A stretch of DNA of 64,000 nt from Alitta virens (Eukaryota; Annelida; Polychaeta; Phyllodocida; Nereididae). A program made the translations under genes and the position numbers. The stretch lies in assembly GCA_932294295.1 (NCBI GenBank), contig OW028575.1:17426058-17490057 (forward strand). The letters run 5' to 3'. A model generated the notes under the pieces. It was not told where the DNA came from and searched no databases. It was given only the letters and a program-made list of their open reading frames with translations. Positions 32,371 through 41,599 of this stretch are shown one piece after another (position 1 is the stretch's first letter; every line of letters starts with the position of its first letter).

Positions 32371-33296
32371 TCAATTAGTCATTAGTCATGCATGGTCATA
32401 TTGAGTCTTCGCTCATGTGATTAAGTATAAATGATCAATGATAATTTGGTTAAATTATATTAATAATGTGCATATGTTGTATTAGTACTAAGTTCTAATT
32501 GCCTTCAGAACTTTGGTTATGTAATTGATTAATTGATAATTTATTAAGTCATAACATTAAGTTTAAGGTCAAGATATTGAGTTTGTGGGTTTTCCTTTTT
32601 TTTATTTTGCGTGGACTCAACAGAGACAATGCATGCTAACTGGGCCAAAATTGTAGCGTTAAAAAAGTTTCCACCACTTCCCCAATAGGATTTGGCCAGA
32701 CCAAAGTGCTCTGAGTGGTGTAATTGAAATTTATGTGTCTGAAGATGATTATGATATCATTGCCTATATCGGTGGATGTGTAATCCATTCTTTACAGAGA
32801 AAAAGTGATCTTAATAAACTGAGGTGCCTCGATTCAGGATGAGGGTGCCCATCCAAGATTGGACAGTAAATGGGGGGGGGGGGGGCATCATTTATATTGA
32901 TGAGGAAGACGAAAGTTCCAAATATTTCTGAAATTGGAAGGTCTTTTCAAGAAAACATTCACTCATGACATCAGTTTAGACATAAAACAAGAGCAATACT
33001 TTGAAGAAAGCTTCAATTTGGTGCAAGAAAGCTTTTACAGTCTGGTAGAGACTGAAGACAGCTAGTGCTGTCGATACGGTTTTACGAGAAATAGTTAAAT
33101 TGTACCATAAGATTCGCATCCATCATAGGGGCAAGATGTTGATGAGAAAAATATACGAAAATGGGAGAATGAAGTCCCCTTCGTAAAACACTTAGAAAAA
33201 AAACCCTTGTAAATCAGTCACAAAAAGAGTTGAATTTTTAGTCATTGTAGGGGTAAGCCATTTCTATAAACATGAGGTACTCAAGTGATCTTGATA
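32371..33296. other. Intergenic, no gene seen
   Basis: AT-rich spacer with a 14-G run at 32872-32885. No supported gene. Confidence 0.4.
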
Positions 33297-34829
33297 CACT
33301 ACCAGTCAAAAGTCTTTGGACACCCCAAGATCTGCCATAATTACCCAGTCTGAATAATCAAATGCAATGTATATCAATTGTAATACATCTAGAGAATACA
33401 TAATAACCAAAAGTGTCAGCCAAGGAAACCAGTATGTCGCAAAATTGAAAGTTATTGGGAGAAGGACCATGATGGAGGTCGTCAGCTGCAAGTATGAAAT
33501 TCATTTCTAGATACATGCTGTCCTCAAATGCACTCAAATTGATGTAATATCAAAGCCTTAAGGCAGCAGGTAACTATCAGGTCTTAATTAAAACTTTGTT
33601 TGCTCTTTAACTATGTTATGTCTGCAAGGTATTTGTCTATCACCAAGTGCCCTATATTTTTGGATTAGAGGGCATTCAATGCAAAAAACCTCTAACTATG
33701 GGACCTAGAAAAGAGCTTACACATGAAATAAGACTCAAAATTGAAGTATTAAGAGATGAGTGCTACAGCTGCAAAAAACTGAGCATTCCTAAGAGCCCAG
33801 TTGCATACACGCTGCAAAGACTTGATGAAAGTGGTACAAATAAGGACAGAGAAAGAAGTGGGAGACCCAGGGTAACATCTCCAGTACATGACAAGTACCT
33901 GAGGGTGACCAGCTTGCGAGATAGAAAGCTCAGTGCACCACAACTGCGAGCCCAAATCAATGATATTCACAACATCAATGTGTCAACTTCTACTGTACAA
34001 AGACGACTGAGGGATGCTGGTCTAAAAGGACGCATTTCTGCAAGAAAACCATTGTTAAGACCTGTGAATAAGAAGAAGAGACTGTCCTGGGCAAAGGAAC
34101 ATAGAAATTGGACCGAAGAAGAGTGGTGCAAGGTGCTTTGGACTGATGAATCGAAGTTCGAAATCTATGGTTCATGTAGGAGGATTTATGTGTGCCGCCG
34201 TGTGGGAAATATTATGGTTTGGGGGAGTTTTGCTGGTGGAAAAGTTGGGAGATCTGCACAGAATAGTGGGCATTCTGAACCAAAAAGGATATCACAGCAT
34301 CCTTCAGCGCCATGCACTACCATCTGGGAAAGGCTGGTTGGTTAAGGATTCATTTTGCAACAAGATAACGACCCTAAACATTCATCCCACTACTGTCAGA
34401 ACTATTTGAAGAAGAAAGAGAAGGAAAAAGAGCTTAAGATCATGACATGGCCACCGCAATCGCCTGATCTTAACCCTATCGAGTTGGTTTGGGATGAGAT
34501 GGACAGAAGAGTGAAGGCAAAGCAGCCAACAAGTGCAGATCACCTCTGGACACTTCTGCAAGAAAGCTGGACTGAAATGACAGAAAAATTTTTGATGTCA
34601 CTTGTAAAAAGAATGCCTCGAATTTGCCCTGCTGTGATAGCTGCCAGTGGCAGTTACTTGGATGAGTCCAAAATCTAATGTAAAATACCAAATAAATACA
34701 GTTAGGTCATCATTTTTGTGCGAGTTTTCTTTGTTTTGATGTTGTCCCTCCCTGTGATACAATATAAATGTATTAGGTGGCGTTTAATTAGGAAATCTTA
34801 TGGTATCCAAAGACTTTTGACTGGTAGTG
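33297..34829 (+). mobile_element. Tc1/mariner-family DNA transposon
   Basis: Starts CACTACCAGTCAAAAGTCTT right after a TA (33295-33296) and ends with the reverse complement of the same sequence just before a TA (34830-34831), the insertion signature of this superfamily. Length is 1533 bp. The inverted repeats match for roughly 27 bp, then diverge. The interior carries a broken transposase. Confidence 0.95.
33698..34678 (+). pseudogene. Tc1-type transposase, broken by frameshifts and a deletion
   Basis: Starts near MGPRKELTHEIRLK with an N-terminal helix-turn-helix region and a GRPR-like motif (SGRPRVTS). The first catalytic Asp is in LWTDESKFEIYG. After RRVG a block of about 20 residues normal for Tc1 proteins is missing. 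The reading then moves to another frame (GDLHRIVGILNQKGYHSILQ) and again to a third frame with the second Asp in QQDNDPKHSS. PQSPDLNPIE supplies the Glu of a DD34E triad, and the frame ends at 34678. With two frame changes and the deletion it cannot make active enzyme. Confidence 0.9.
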
Positions 34830-34831
34830 TA

Positions 34832-34992
34832 CATTTACTTTAACGACAATAATATTGTGCAAGAAGATAAACTTTTGGTTCAATTAAGACGACTTTGTTT
34901 CTTGAGAGGTGAAGAACTCACAAAGTTAACTGTGTTGGCTCGTTGTTGCCTGAGCCTATTTTCCTGCTATCTATCCAAAAAAAGAAGAAGAT
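34832..34992. other. Short spacer between the Tc1 and Ty3/gypsy elements
   Basis: About 160 bp of host or older repeat sequence. The last five bases before the LTR (34993-34997, ATAGC) are the target duplication of the gypsy element. Confidence 0.6.
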
Positions 34993-34997
34993 ATAGC

Positions 34998-35131
34998 TGT
35001 AGTATTTGTCCCTGAATGCGCTTCAATAAATAACTACAACCACATGCTTGTGTCTCATTGTAATGGCTGACCAAAAACTTTATTGTACAAAACACCAGGG
35101 GTCGCTTTGGTATACATGCAGCGCCACCACA
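34998..35131 (-). repeat. 3' LTR of the Ty3/gypsy element
   Basis: 134 bp, the same sequence as 40069-40202. An AATAAA hexamer occurs on the plus strand, but on the element's own (minus) strand no clear signal was assigned. Confidence 0.95.
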
Positions 35132-35141
35132 TTCCCCTCAA
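35132..35141 (-). other. Polypurine tract of the Ty3/gypsy element
   Basis: On the minus strand the bases immediately before the 3' LTR are TTGAGGGGAA, a short purine-rich run in the position where plus-strand DNA synthesis is primed. Confidence 0.65.
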
Positions 35142-35716
35142 CTTTAATTTTCTCTCACTGTAAAATTTTCAATTACATCTCTATTAAAGCAATGTTATTT
35201 TTACTCAAACAATATATTTTACTTTTATCAAATAAGACTTTACTTTATAAGATTCCTTTAACAAACAGTTCTCTTATTGTTTTCTAGCCAAAGAAATACA
35301 ACTTTCTTATTTCTAAGTGTACTCAAAACTAGTACTGAAAATCATGAAACTCCCTACTAGATAATTGTGGTACTCTTACAAAATTGATAAGCTACCAGCT
35401 GAACATATAATCATAATCTTTAAATCTTCTTTTTACTTTAACATACTTGTTACATCATATATTTACTATTCTGATCATTTCTCAACATATTAATCTCACA
35501 CACAAATCTGAGCAATATCTTACATCTCAAACTTTAGAAGTCAGATCTTACATCATTATAATCTCAAAATAAATCAGATCAATATCAATGCAAACAACAG
35601 ATGTTACATTATCTTCAATCATGTGAAATTCAATAAATTCAAATGTCATTGAACATTAAGAGTCACTTGTTTAAATTTAAATGTTCATTTCAATAAATGT
35701 CTTTCAATGAAATCTT
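35142..35716 (-). other. 3' noncoding region of the Ty3/gypsy element
   Basis: AT-rich, without ORF, between the pol stop and the polypurine tract. Unusually long relative to the 134-bp LTR. Confidence 0.7.
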
Positions 35717-38320
35717 TCACTTTTCATAGTCTTTCATCCACACAGGTTTTCGCTGGACTCTCCCAAATTTTGATCTGTTAGGTGTCTTTGGGCTTTCAAT
35801 TGTCTTTGGACTTCCTTCACCTCTTACTAGATCAGACGGTGGTGCCTGACCTCTTCTCACAGGTGTATTAATTGTCTCAGAGTTATTATTACCATCGACA
35901 GGTACACTTCTCCTTGACGCTCTCACCGGGGTTGTAACTGATGGAGTTGTTACAACTGGTACATCCAAAGGTGCTGTGGTGACAACCGGTGTTGGAGTTG
36001 GCGTCACCTCATCCGATCTCGAATACGACTCAATATCAGAATTCTTTTGTTTCTGATAGGTTTGATCACCGATATAAGGCTTGAAGAAAACCATGTTTCT
36101 AGTCACTGTCTTACGCCCACGCTTTGCTGTTATCATGGTTCCTTTCGCAGAAACTACCGTGTAGAATTCAGGATCAAAACGTGGCGTGTACTTGTTCTCT
36201 TTCTTTAATTTTAACAATACTTTCTTCCCGACATTGTAATCAGCCATTTTGTTCTTGGCTGATCGATCTTCCTCTCTAATCTGAGAGTCCCATCCAGGTA
36301 CACTCCTATCTCCGATAGCGGGTAGCTTAATTCGTACTGGACGGTTTAACATTAATACTGCTGGTGCTCTGCAGGTACTTGGGTGCGGCACACTCCTATA
36401 GTTTCGTAGGAATTTATACAGTTCTTGCTTCCAAACTTTACACTCTACCACTGAAGTTGTCACAACTTTCCCAATGTTCTGCATAAACCGCTCTGCTTCG
36501 GCATTAGCCTTTGGCCACAGTGGCGTGATCTTTCGATGTTTTATTCCCATATAATCACAAAAATTCCTGAATTTCTCACTCTGGAATGGCGGTCCATTGT
36601 CACTCTTTAATACGAAGGGAATTCCCCACTCCGAAAACACTTTATCCAAGACTGGAATCACAACATCAGCTGATGTAGACCGAACTAACTCCGCCACTGG
36701 ATATCTGGAGTACTCATCCACTAACAATAGCACATAATCTCCATCCGGCGTAGGTCCCCAGAAATCAACACTGACCTCCTGCCATACTCCTCCTGGTAGG
36801 ATAGACATCTTTGGTGGATCACTATTGTTCTTTTTCACAGTTGCTGCCTGACAGGCAAGACAATTCTTGATAACGGCTTCTGCGGCTCGATCAATGTATG
36901 GAAACCATACTTTCTCTCGCAACAACTGTTTCATCTTCGTTAGCCCCAAATGACCTTCATGAGCTAAAGCTAGGATTCGACCTTGTAACGACTCAGGAAT
37001 CACTAGTCTTGTTCCCCGCAACAGAAAATCCCCTTCTGTTGATGCACAGAGTTCCTCTTTAATATTCCGAAACCGGTCGACAATGTTACCATCAATACCC
37101 GGTGGCACGGGTTCATGCCACTTCCCATCACATATTCTCCTATAGACCTCCTGAAGAGTAGGATCTTGAATGGTAGCGGTTTTAATTTCCTCAAACATAA
37201 TTGTTTTGGGCACACTGTTAGTCGCAACATAATTCACATAGAAGTCGACCTCCCGTTCACTCTCCGTTCGATCATCTGGAAGAGGGTCACGACTCATATA
37301 ATCCGCAGGATTATCATGTCCTGGCCTGTACTTGACTGTGACTTGATACGGACTCAACCTGAGTGCATACTTCTCCAAACGAACAGTAGTCTTCAACTTT
37401 GCATTCCCAAATATCTGCACTAAAGCTTTGTGATCTGTCAAAAGTTGAAACGGCTTCCCATACACATACATGTGGAAGTGTTCACATGCCCAAACCACCC
37501 CGAGCGCTTCCCGATCTGTCTGAGGATAGCGCTGTTCTACTGGCGATAAGGCCCTGCTTGCGTAAGCTACAACTGTTGATTTACCATCGTCAATCTGTGT
37601 CAAAATCGCAGACACTCCGACTGGGCTCGCATCCGTTAGGATAATAGTCTCCTTTTGGGGATCAAAGTACGACAGGCTCGGTTTCTGTGTCAGAACTTCT
37701 TTCAACTTCTGGAATGCGCCCTCTTGCGCAGGTCCCCATGTCCATGGCACATCGTGATGTGTCAGGTCCCTCAGCGGTGCTGTAATATCCGAATACTTTG
37801 GTATGAATCGGGCACAATAGTTGGTCATACCAAGCACAGAACGTAACTGGGTGACATCTTCCGGTTGTTGAAGTTTCTCGATCGCAGCAACCTTTACTGG
37901 GTCTGGTTTTAATTTTCCACCTTCCCACCTGAATCCATAGAAGGTAACCGCATTCTGGTTAAATTGGCACTTTTCCTTACGTAATGTTAGTCCCTTATCT
38001 TGGAGTCTGGAAAGTAACTTTGAAACACACTCATCATGTTCACTTTGATTCTTGCCATAGACAATAATGTCATCTGCAATGTTTCTGCAATTTGGTATGT
38101 CAGCAATTGTCTGCTGAATCAGTTTCTGAAATAACTCAGGTGCTGCAGAAATCCCATAAATCAGTCTTTTGTATCTAAAATTCCCAATGTGCGTGGAAAA
38201 TGTTGTTATGTCTCTTGACTCTTTGTCAAGCTCAATCTGGTGAAATCCTTCACGCATGTCGATTGTCGAGAACACCTTGGCTCCATTTAAGTCATGCACA
38301 AGTTCGTGAATTGTTGGGCC
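35717..38320 (-). CDS. pol: Ty3/gypsy Pol: reverse transcriptase, RNase H, integrase
   Basis: Same frame as the upstream Gag-protease ORF, directly after its TAA. Counting from the first Met at 38299, the RT shows TIDMREGFHQIELD, YGISAAPELFQ and the active-site ADD (about residues 75-77). RNase H has TDASPVGVSAIL (Asp about 223). Integrase has an HHCC zinc site (HEGHLGL, then CLACQ, about 440-485). Its catalytic Asp, Asp and Glu lie in VDFWGP, SDNGPP and NAEAERF. The tail is Pro/Thr/Arg-rich without an obvious chromodomain. Apart from the stop separating it from the N-terminal RT part, no lesion is seen. Confidence 0.92.
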   Translation of the reverse strand, partial: GPTIHELVHDLNGAKVFSTIDMREGFHQIELDKESRDITTFSTHIGNFRYKRLIYGISAAPELFQKLIQQTIADIPNCRNIADDIIVYGKNQSEHDECVSKLLSRLQDKGLTLRKEKCQFNQNAVTFYGFRWEGGKLKPDPVKVAAIEKLQQPEDVTQLRSVLGMTNYCARFIPKYSDITAPLRDLTHHDVPWTWGPAQEGAFQKLKEVLTQKPSLSYFDPQKETIILTDASPVGVSAILTQIDDGKSTVVAYASRALSPVEQRYPQTDREALGVVWACEHFHMYVYGKPFQLLTDHKALVQIFGNAKLKTTVRLEKYALRLSPYQVTVKYRPGHDNPADYMSRDPLPDDRTESEREVDFYVNYVATNSVPKTIMFEEIKTATIQDPTLQEVYRRICDGKWHEPVPPGIDGNIVDRFRNIKEELCASTEGDFLLRGTRLVIPESLQGRILALAHEGHLGLTKMKQLLREKVWFPYIDRAAEAVIKNCLACQAATVKKNNSDPPKMSILPGGVWQEVSVDFWGPTPDGDYVLLLVDEYSRYPVAELVRSTSADVVIPVLDKVFSEWGIPFVLKSDNGPPFQSEKFRNFCDYMGIKHRKITPLWPKANAEAERFMQNIGKVVTTSVVECKVWKQELYKFLRNYRSVPHPSTCRAPAVLMLNRPVRIKLPAIGDRSVPGWDSQIREEDRSAKNKMADYNVGKKVLLKLKKENKYTPRFDPEFYTVVSAKGTMITAKRGRKTVTRNMVFFKPYIGDQTYQKQKNSDIESYSRSDEVTPTPTPVVTTAPLDVPVVTTPSVTTPVRASRRSVPVDGNNNSETINTPVRRGQAPPSDLVRGEGSPKTIESPKTPNRSKFGRVQRKPVWMKDYEK

Positions 38321-39907
38321 TTAATATCTTTCACGCACGACGGCCTCGTTGGCACGCCGACTGTCAACACATAATCTAATGTTTCCCGACTTCTTCTCCA
38401 CGAAAACAGCTGGAGACAGCCACTTAGTCGGACCCTCGGCCTCCTCAATAATATCAGCTTCTTTCAATCTCAAAATTTCCTGTTCAACTTTCTGCCTGAG
38501 ATGAAATGGAACACGCCTTGTAGGCTGAATGACCGGGTTAACATCCGGGTTAACATGGATATGGGCTTGATACTCTCGTAACTTTCCAATGCCCGAGAAC
38601 ACTGTAGGAAATTTCTTTACCCACTTATCAGCTCCTGTATCCTCTGTTGAAGCTTTGTACACAACAATATCTTTGGATAATTTAACTAATCCCAAACTGC
38701 ATGCTGTAGTATGACTCAGCAAATTTCCTGCATTATCAGCTTTGACTACGAGTAAGTCTGTCTCTAAAAATCTATCCTTGGATTCTAGACCACAATGCAC
38801 TTGGCCCATAGCTGGAATAGACTCTCCAGAGTTGTAGGAATACACCTTTCTCTTGGTTTTCTTCAGGGGCGGATCACCAATAAGCCGATATGTCTGCGAA
38901 TCAATAATGTCAACACTGGCCCCTGTATCGACCAAGAAAGGCACTGACACTCCCTGAACTTTTAGCATCACATGGGGCAGTCCGGTTGACCTGCCAACAC
39001 TAAAGACATACCCATCTTCTTCATCGTCATTGGAATCTTCTTCCGTCACCCTGTACGCTTTAGACTTGCTATGTTTACGTTTCTCGGGTTTCTCAGGGCA
39101 CAATTTTCCGTAGTGACCCTTCTGGTGGCACTTGTTACACCGCCTGTTCTTAGCAGGACAGTTGTCCATGCCCCCTTCGTGTGGCCAATCATTCCCACAT
39201 TTGAAACATTTCGAACTTTCAGCACTACCTCTTGCCTGTACCTTTTTCTTGGCATAACTGTCATGTTTACGTTCTGACACTTTCTTTTTCGGGTGGTAAC
39301 TGCTACTGCCACTGCTCTTCTTGGCCACATGGTTCACCGTCAAGGATCTGTCGGTCTCCATATCGGTCGCCCTAGCCTCTGACGCCTCGATCGACCGGGC
39401 CTCTTTCAGCACGTCGGCCAATTTCCAGTCCGGATGTTTCAAAATCTCTCTACGTAGTTTGCCATTGCACGTATTTTGTAGAATTTGGGCCCTTATCTCA
39501 TTATCTGAATCGGCAAATTCACAATGTTTGGCTAGAGTCTTTAGTCTTGTAACGTACTTGTCAACCGTTTCCCCAGTCTTTTGAACTTCTCCTCTAAACA
39601 CATAGACAGCAACAGCCGTGTCTTTCATGGGCTTAAAATATTCAGACAGCTTTTTGACCACATCTACGTACTTGTCGTCTGCTGCTCTCAGAGTCTCATA
39701 AATATCAAATACCTCTGGGCCTGCTCTCAATAATAACTGAGCAGATTTAACAGCATCTTCCTTAATCTGTCTTGCGATTAGATACGTGTCGAAAATCCGG
39801 AGCCATCTCTCCCATCGGGCACCAGTGTTGGCAGGCTCCTCTTGTGGATCAAATGAACGAATCGTGGCTGCAAGTGGATCTCCATTTCCATTCGCGGCAG
39901 CCGCCAT
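38321..39907 (-). CDS. gag: Ty3/gypsy Gag, protease and N-terminal RT
   Basis: 528 codons. Residues 1-230 are a retrotransposon Gag capsid-like region with conserved Trp/Tyr-rich helices (RWERWLRIFDTYL). Two zinc knuckles follow: an atypical C-x2-C-x5-H-x10-C (about 234-252) and a canonical C-x2-C-x4-H-x4-C (257-270). An aspartic protease has the active site LVDTGAS (about 326-331). The frame then enters the RT (PTKWLSPAVFVEKKSGN) and stops at TAA (38321-38323), inside RT rather than at a Gag-Pol boundary. The element therefore seems to have encoded a single Gag-Pol frame. The stop is either a nonsense mutation or, less likely, a readthrough site. Confidence 0.92.
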   Translation of the reverse strand: MAAAANGNGDPLAATIRSFDPQEEPANTGARWERWLRIFDTYLIARQIKEDAVKSAQLLLRAGPEVFDIYETLRAADDKYVDVVKKLSEYFKPMKDTAVAVYVFRGEVQKTGETVDKYVTRLKTLAKHCEFADSDNEIRAQILQNTCNGKLRREILKHPDWKLADVLKEARSIEASEARATDMETDRSLTVNHVAKKSSGSSSYHPKKKVSERKHDSYAKKKVQARGSAESSKCFKCGNDWPHEGGMDNCPAKNRRCNKCHQKGHYGKLCPEKPEKRKHSKSKAYRVTEEDSNDDEEDGYVFSVGRSTGLPHVMLKVQGVSVPFLVDTGASVDIIDSQTYRLIGDPPLKKTKRKVYSYNSGESIPAMGQVHCGLESKDRFLETDLLVVKADNAGNLLSHTTACSLGLVKLSKDIVVYKASTEDTGADKWVKKFPTVFSGIGKLREYQAHIHVNPDVNPVIQPTRRVPFHLRQKVEQEILRLKEADIIEEAEGPTKWLSPAVFVEKKSGNIRLCVDSRRANEAVVRERY

Positions 39908-40048
39908 TTTGAAAGCACGTGTTTATCCTCGCCGGTCAGACAGTCCACTTCTGATGGCGATTACAGACTGTAATCCTTGATGTCACTGCACAACTTGCGC
40001 CTGACTTATTCACAACAGTCTTATAAACGTTTTATGCATGGTAAAAGT

Positions 40049-40066
40049 CCACATCCTTCGTCGCCA
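40049..40066 (-). other. Primer-binding site, serine-tRNA type
   Basis: On the minus strand, two bases after the 5' LTR comes TGGCGACGAAGGATG. It resembles the complement of the 3' end of tRNA-Ser(GCU) (CATCCTCGTCGCCA), with one extra A. The primer tRNA assignment comes from general knowledge of that tRNA's 3' end. Confidence 0.6.
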
Positions 40067-40068
40067 AA

Positions 40069-40202
40069 TGTAGTATTTGTCCCTGAATGCGCTTCAATAA
40101 ATAACTACAACCACATGCTTGTGTCTCATTGTAATGGCTGACCAAAAACTTTATTGTACAAAACACCAGGGGTCGCTTTGGTATACATGCAGCGCCACCA
40201 CA
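40069..40202 (-). repeat. 5' LTR of the Ty3/gypsy element
   Basis: 134 bp, read base by base as the same sequence as 34998-35131, followed by the duplicated ATAGC (40203-40207). Confidence 0.95.
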
Positions 40203-40439
40203 ATAGCCATCATTTAACATGTACTGCTTTAATGTAACGCATATAGCCATCAGTTAACATGTACTGCTTCAATGTAATGCTGATCTTTATTTCGATTTCA
40301 TATAATTGTATAATTGTATGCTTATAAAGGTGCAAGTTTCATTCTGATCAATAAATGACTCAATACTTGAATACATTGTGTGTCTAACAGAAATTGTCAT
40401 ATCTATACAATTATATGAGCTGCCATACCCAAAGGCCAG

Positions 40440-41139
40440 TAAGTTGGGATTGTCACTTCTCCTGCCAACATCTCTGTGGCGACCAAAATGTGCCTCTAGT
40501 GGGTCCTGACACAACTGGTTGGTGTGTATTTCCTTCACCCCTGCTTTCAGCAAATATCTGACCAAACTGCAGACGGATGTCACTGGAAAATTGTGCATGT
40601 ATACATAAACCACTAGAGTAAATCCAAATAAAAACGAAAAGCATGCGTTTCCAAGTAAAAGACATATTTTTGACATACTATTAGTAACAATTCATTTGTA
40701 AGTCTGAGTGCTCAGAAATGTAGTCAATTTTTCTGCTTTTGTGTACCCTTCACGGGATTTCACTGCTTCATCCCAGTTATGAAGGTATCCAAGTACCTCT
40801 TCTTCCAGGAACTGTGTCAATAAATGTAAACATAAGCCAGGAATTTTTGTAGATAAAAATCATGAATGTCGTGATCACTAGCAGTAGAGTCGGGGCTGCA
40901 TCGGCCAGTGGTCGTAATATGTTGGCAGATTACAGCAATCATGATGATCGTTTTATAAGTTTTATGAATATTGTACCTTGAAAAGGTAAAAAATTTTCAC
41001 TTTCGAATGGCAACAATTCAGGTTTGAGTGTACGATAAGCCTCTGCTTCAGATTGTCCGTTTAAGCAGTCAAACATCTTGTCCATGAGTAATATGAACCT
41101 ATATTCTAACATTATGTTGCCCACTAAGGCACTCAAAAC
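40440..41139 (-). pseudogene. P-element/THAP9-like transposase exons, decayed
   Basis: Three exon-like blocks are read in order. 41139-40977 follows an acceptor and has MDKMFDCLNGQS and LKPELLPFES. 40811-about 40690 follows a CACAG acceptor and has FLEEEVLGYLHNWDEAVKSR and LSTQTYK, then a stop. About 40594-40440 follows TTTTCCAG and has SLVRYLLKAG and NQLCQDPLEAHFGRHRD then GRRSDNPNLLAFGY. The QDPLE-x-x-FG...DNP block is typical of the C-terminal catalytic region of P-type transposases and THAP9. Exon phases between the first two blocks do not agree, and the second block lacks a clear donor, so this is probably a dead copy. The family assignment rests on motif memory. Confidence 0.6.
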
Positions 41140-41213
41140 CTGTCATATATTGAATACAAATTTTGACAATAAGAAAACTTTCAGATGTTCCTTTATTTAC
41201 AGTTAAATGGTAC

Positions 41214-41394
41214 GGGCGGGGGCCTAGCTCAGAGGTAGCGCTCTAGGCTTCCAACCGCTGGGTCCCGGGTTCGATTCCCGGTCGAGCCTAAGTTGGATGG
41301 CTGTTTCATCCTTCGTCTCATTGCCATGGTCTCTGCCTGTCCTAATTAGCCCAACTGGTGCAGAAATACAGGACGTAAAGCCCTAATCACCCAC
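41214..41394 (+). mobile_element. tRNA-derived SINE, copy 3
   Basis: Nearly identical to copy 1 (31499-31685) including intact box A and box B (GGGTTCGATTCCC), with a short CACCC-less tail. No target duplication is obvious. It sits between the P-like exons and a further minus-strand open segment, which it appears to interrupt. Confidence 0.88.
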
Positions 41395-41570
41395 AAGATC
41401 ATCCAAAGGTTCATCCATGCCAGACACACCAGACTCATAAGTATGATCATGTGGATTCCTCTGATCCAACACCTCATCTGGATCCTCAAGATTGGTGAAA
41501 TCCAGTCGCTGAGCAAGCTTGTTTGGGATAGATGTTGCCACCGGCCTAATTTCCTAGCCTACATGATTGC
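41395..41570 (-). pseudogene. Open segment possibly upstream of the P-like transposase
   Basis: On the minus strand about 50 codons are open (SIPNKLAQRLDFTNLEDPDE and then a stretch ending GVSGMDEPLDDL) up to the SINE junction. An in-frame TAG lies about 8 codons further upstream. Acidic and protein-like, but no motif is recognised. It may be an N-terminal exon of the neighbouring transposase split by the SINE. Confidence 0.35.
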
Positions 41571-41599
41571 CCCAATTCTGTGGTTTTTGCTTTGATCTG

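Larger units (their letters stand above)
34998..40202 (-). mobile_element. Complete Ty3/gypsy LTR retrotransposon, recent insertion
   Basis: A 5205-bp element in minus orientation with two LTRs of 134 bp that I read as identical. Its ends are TG...CA, and a 5-bp duplication ATAGC lies on both sides (34993-34997 and 40203-40207). The order is LTR, primer site, gag, protease, RT, RNase H, integrase, about 580 bp of 3' noncoding sequence, polypurine tract, LTR. Identical LTRs imply insertion too recent for mutations to accumulate. Short LTRs, a serine-tRNA-like primer site and the protein wording suggest the Mag/SURL lineage (inference). A single in-frame stop interrupts the polyprotein. Confidence 0.95.

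Noticed and set aside
37003..37928. ORFs in alternative frames over the gypsy pol region
   Set aside because: Shadows of the pol frame, which carries all recognisable motifs.
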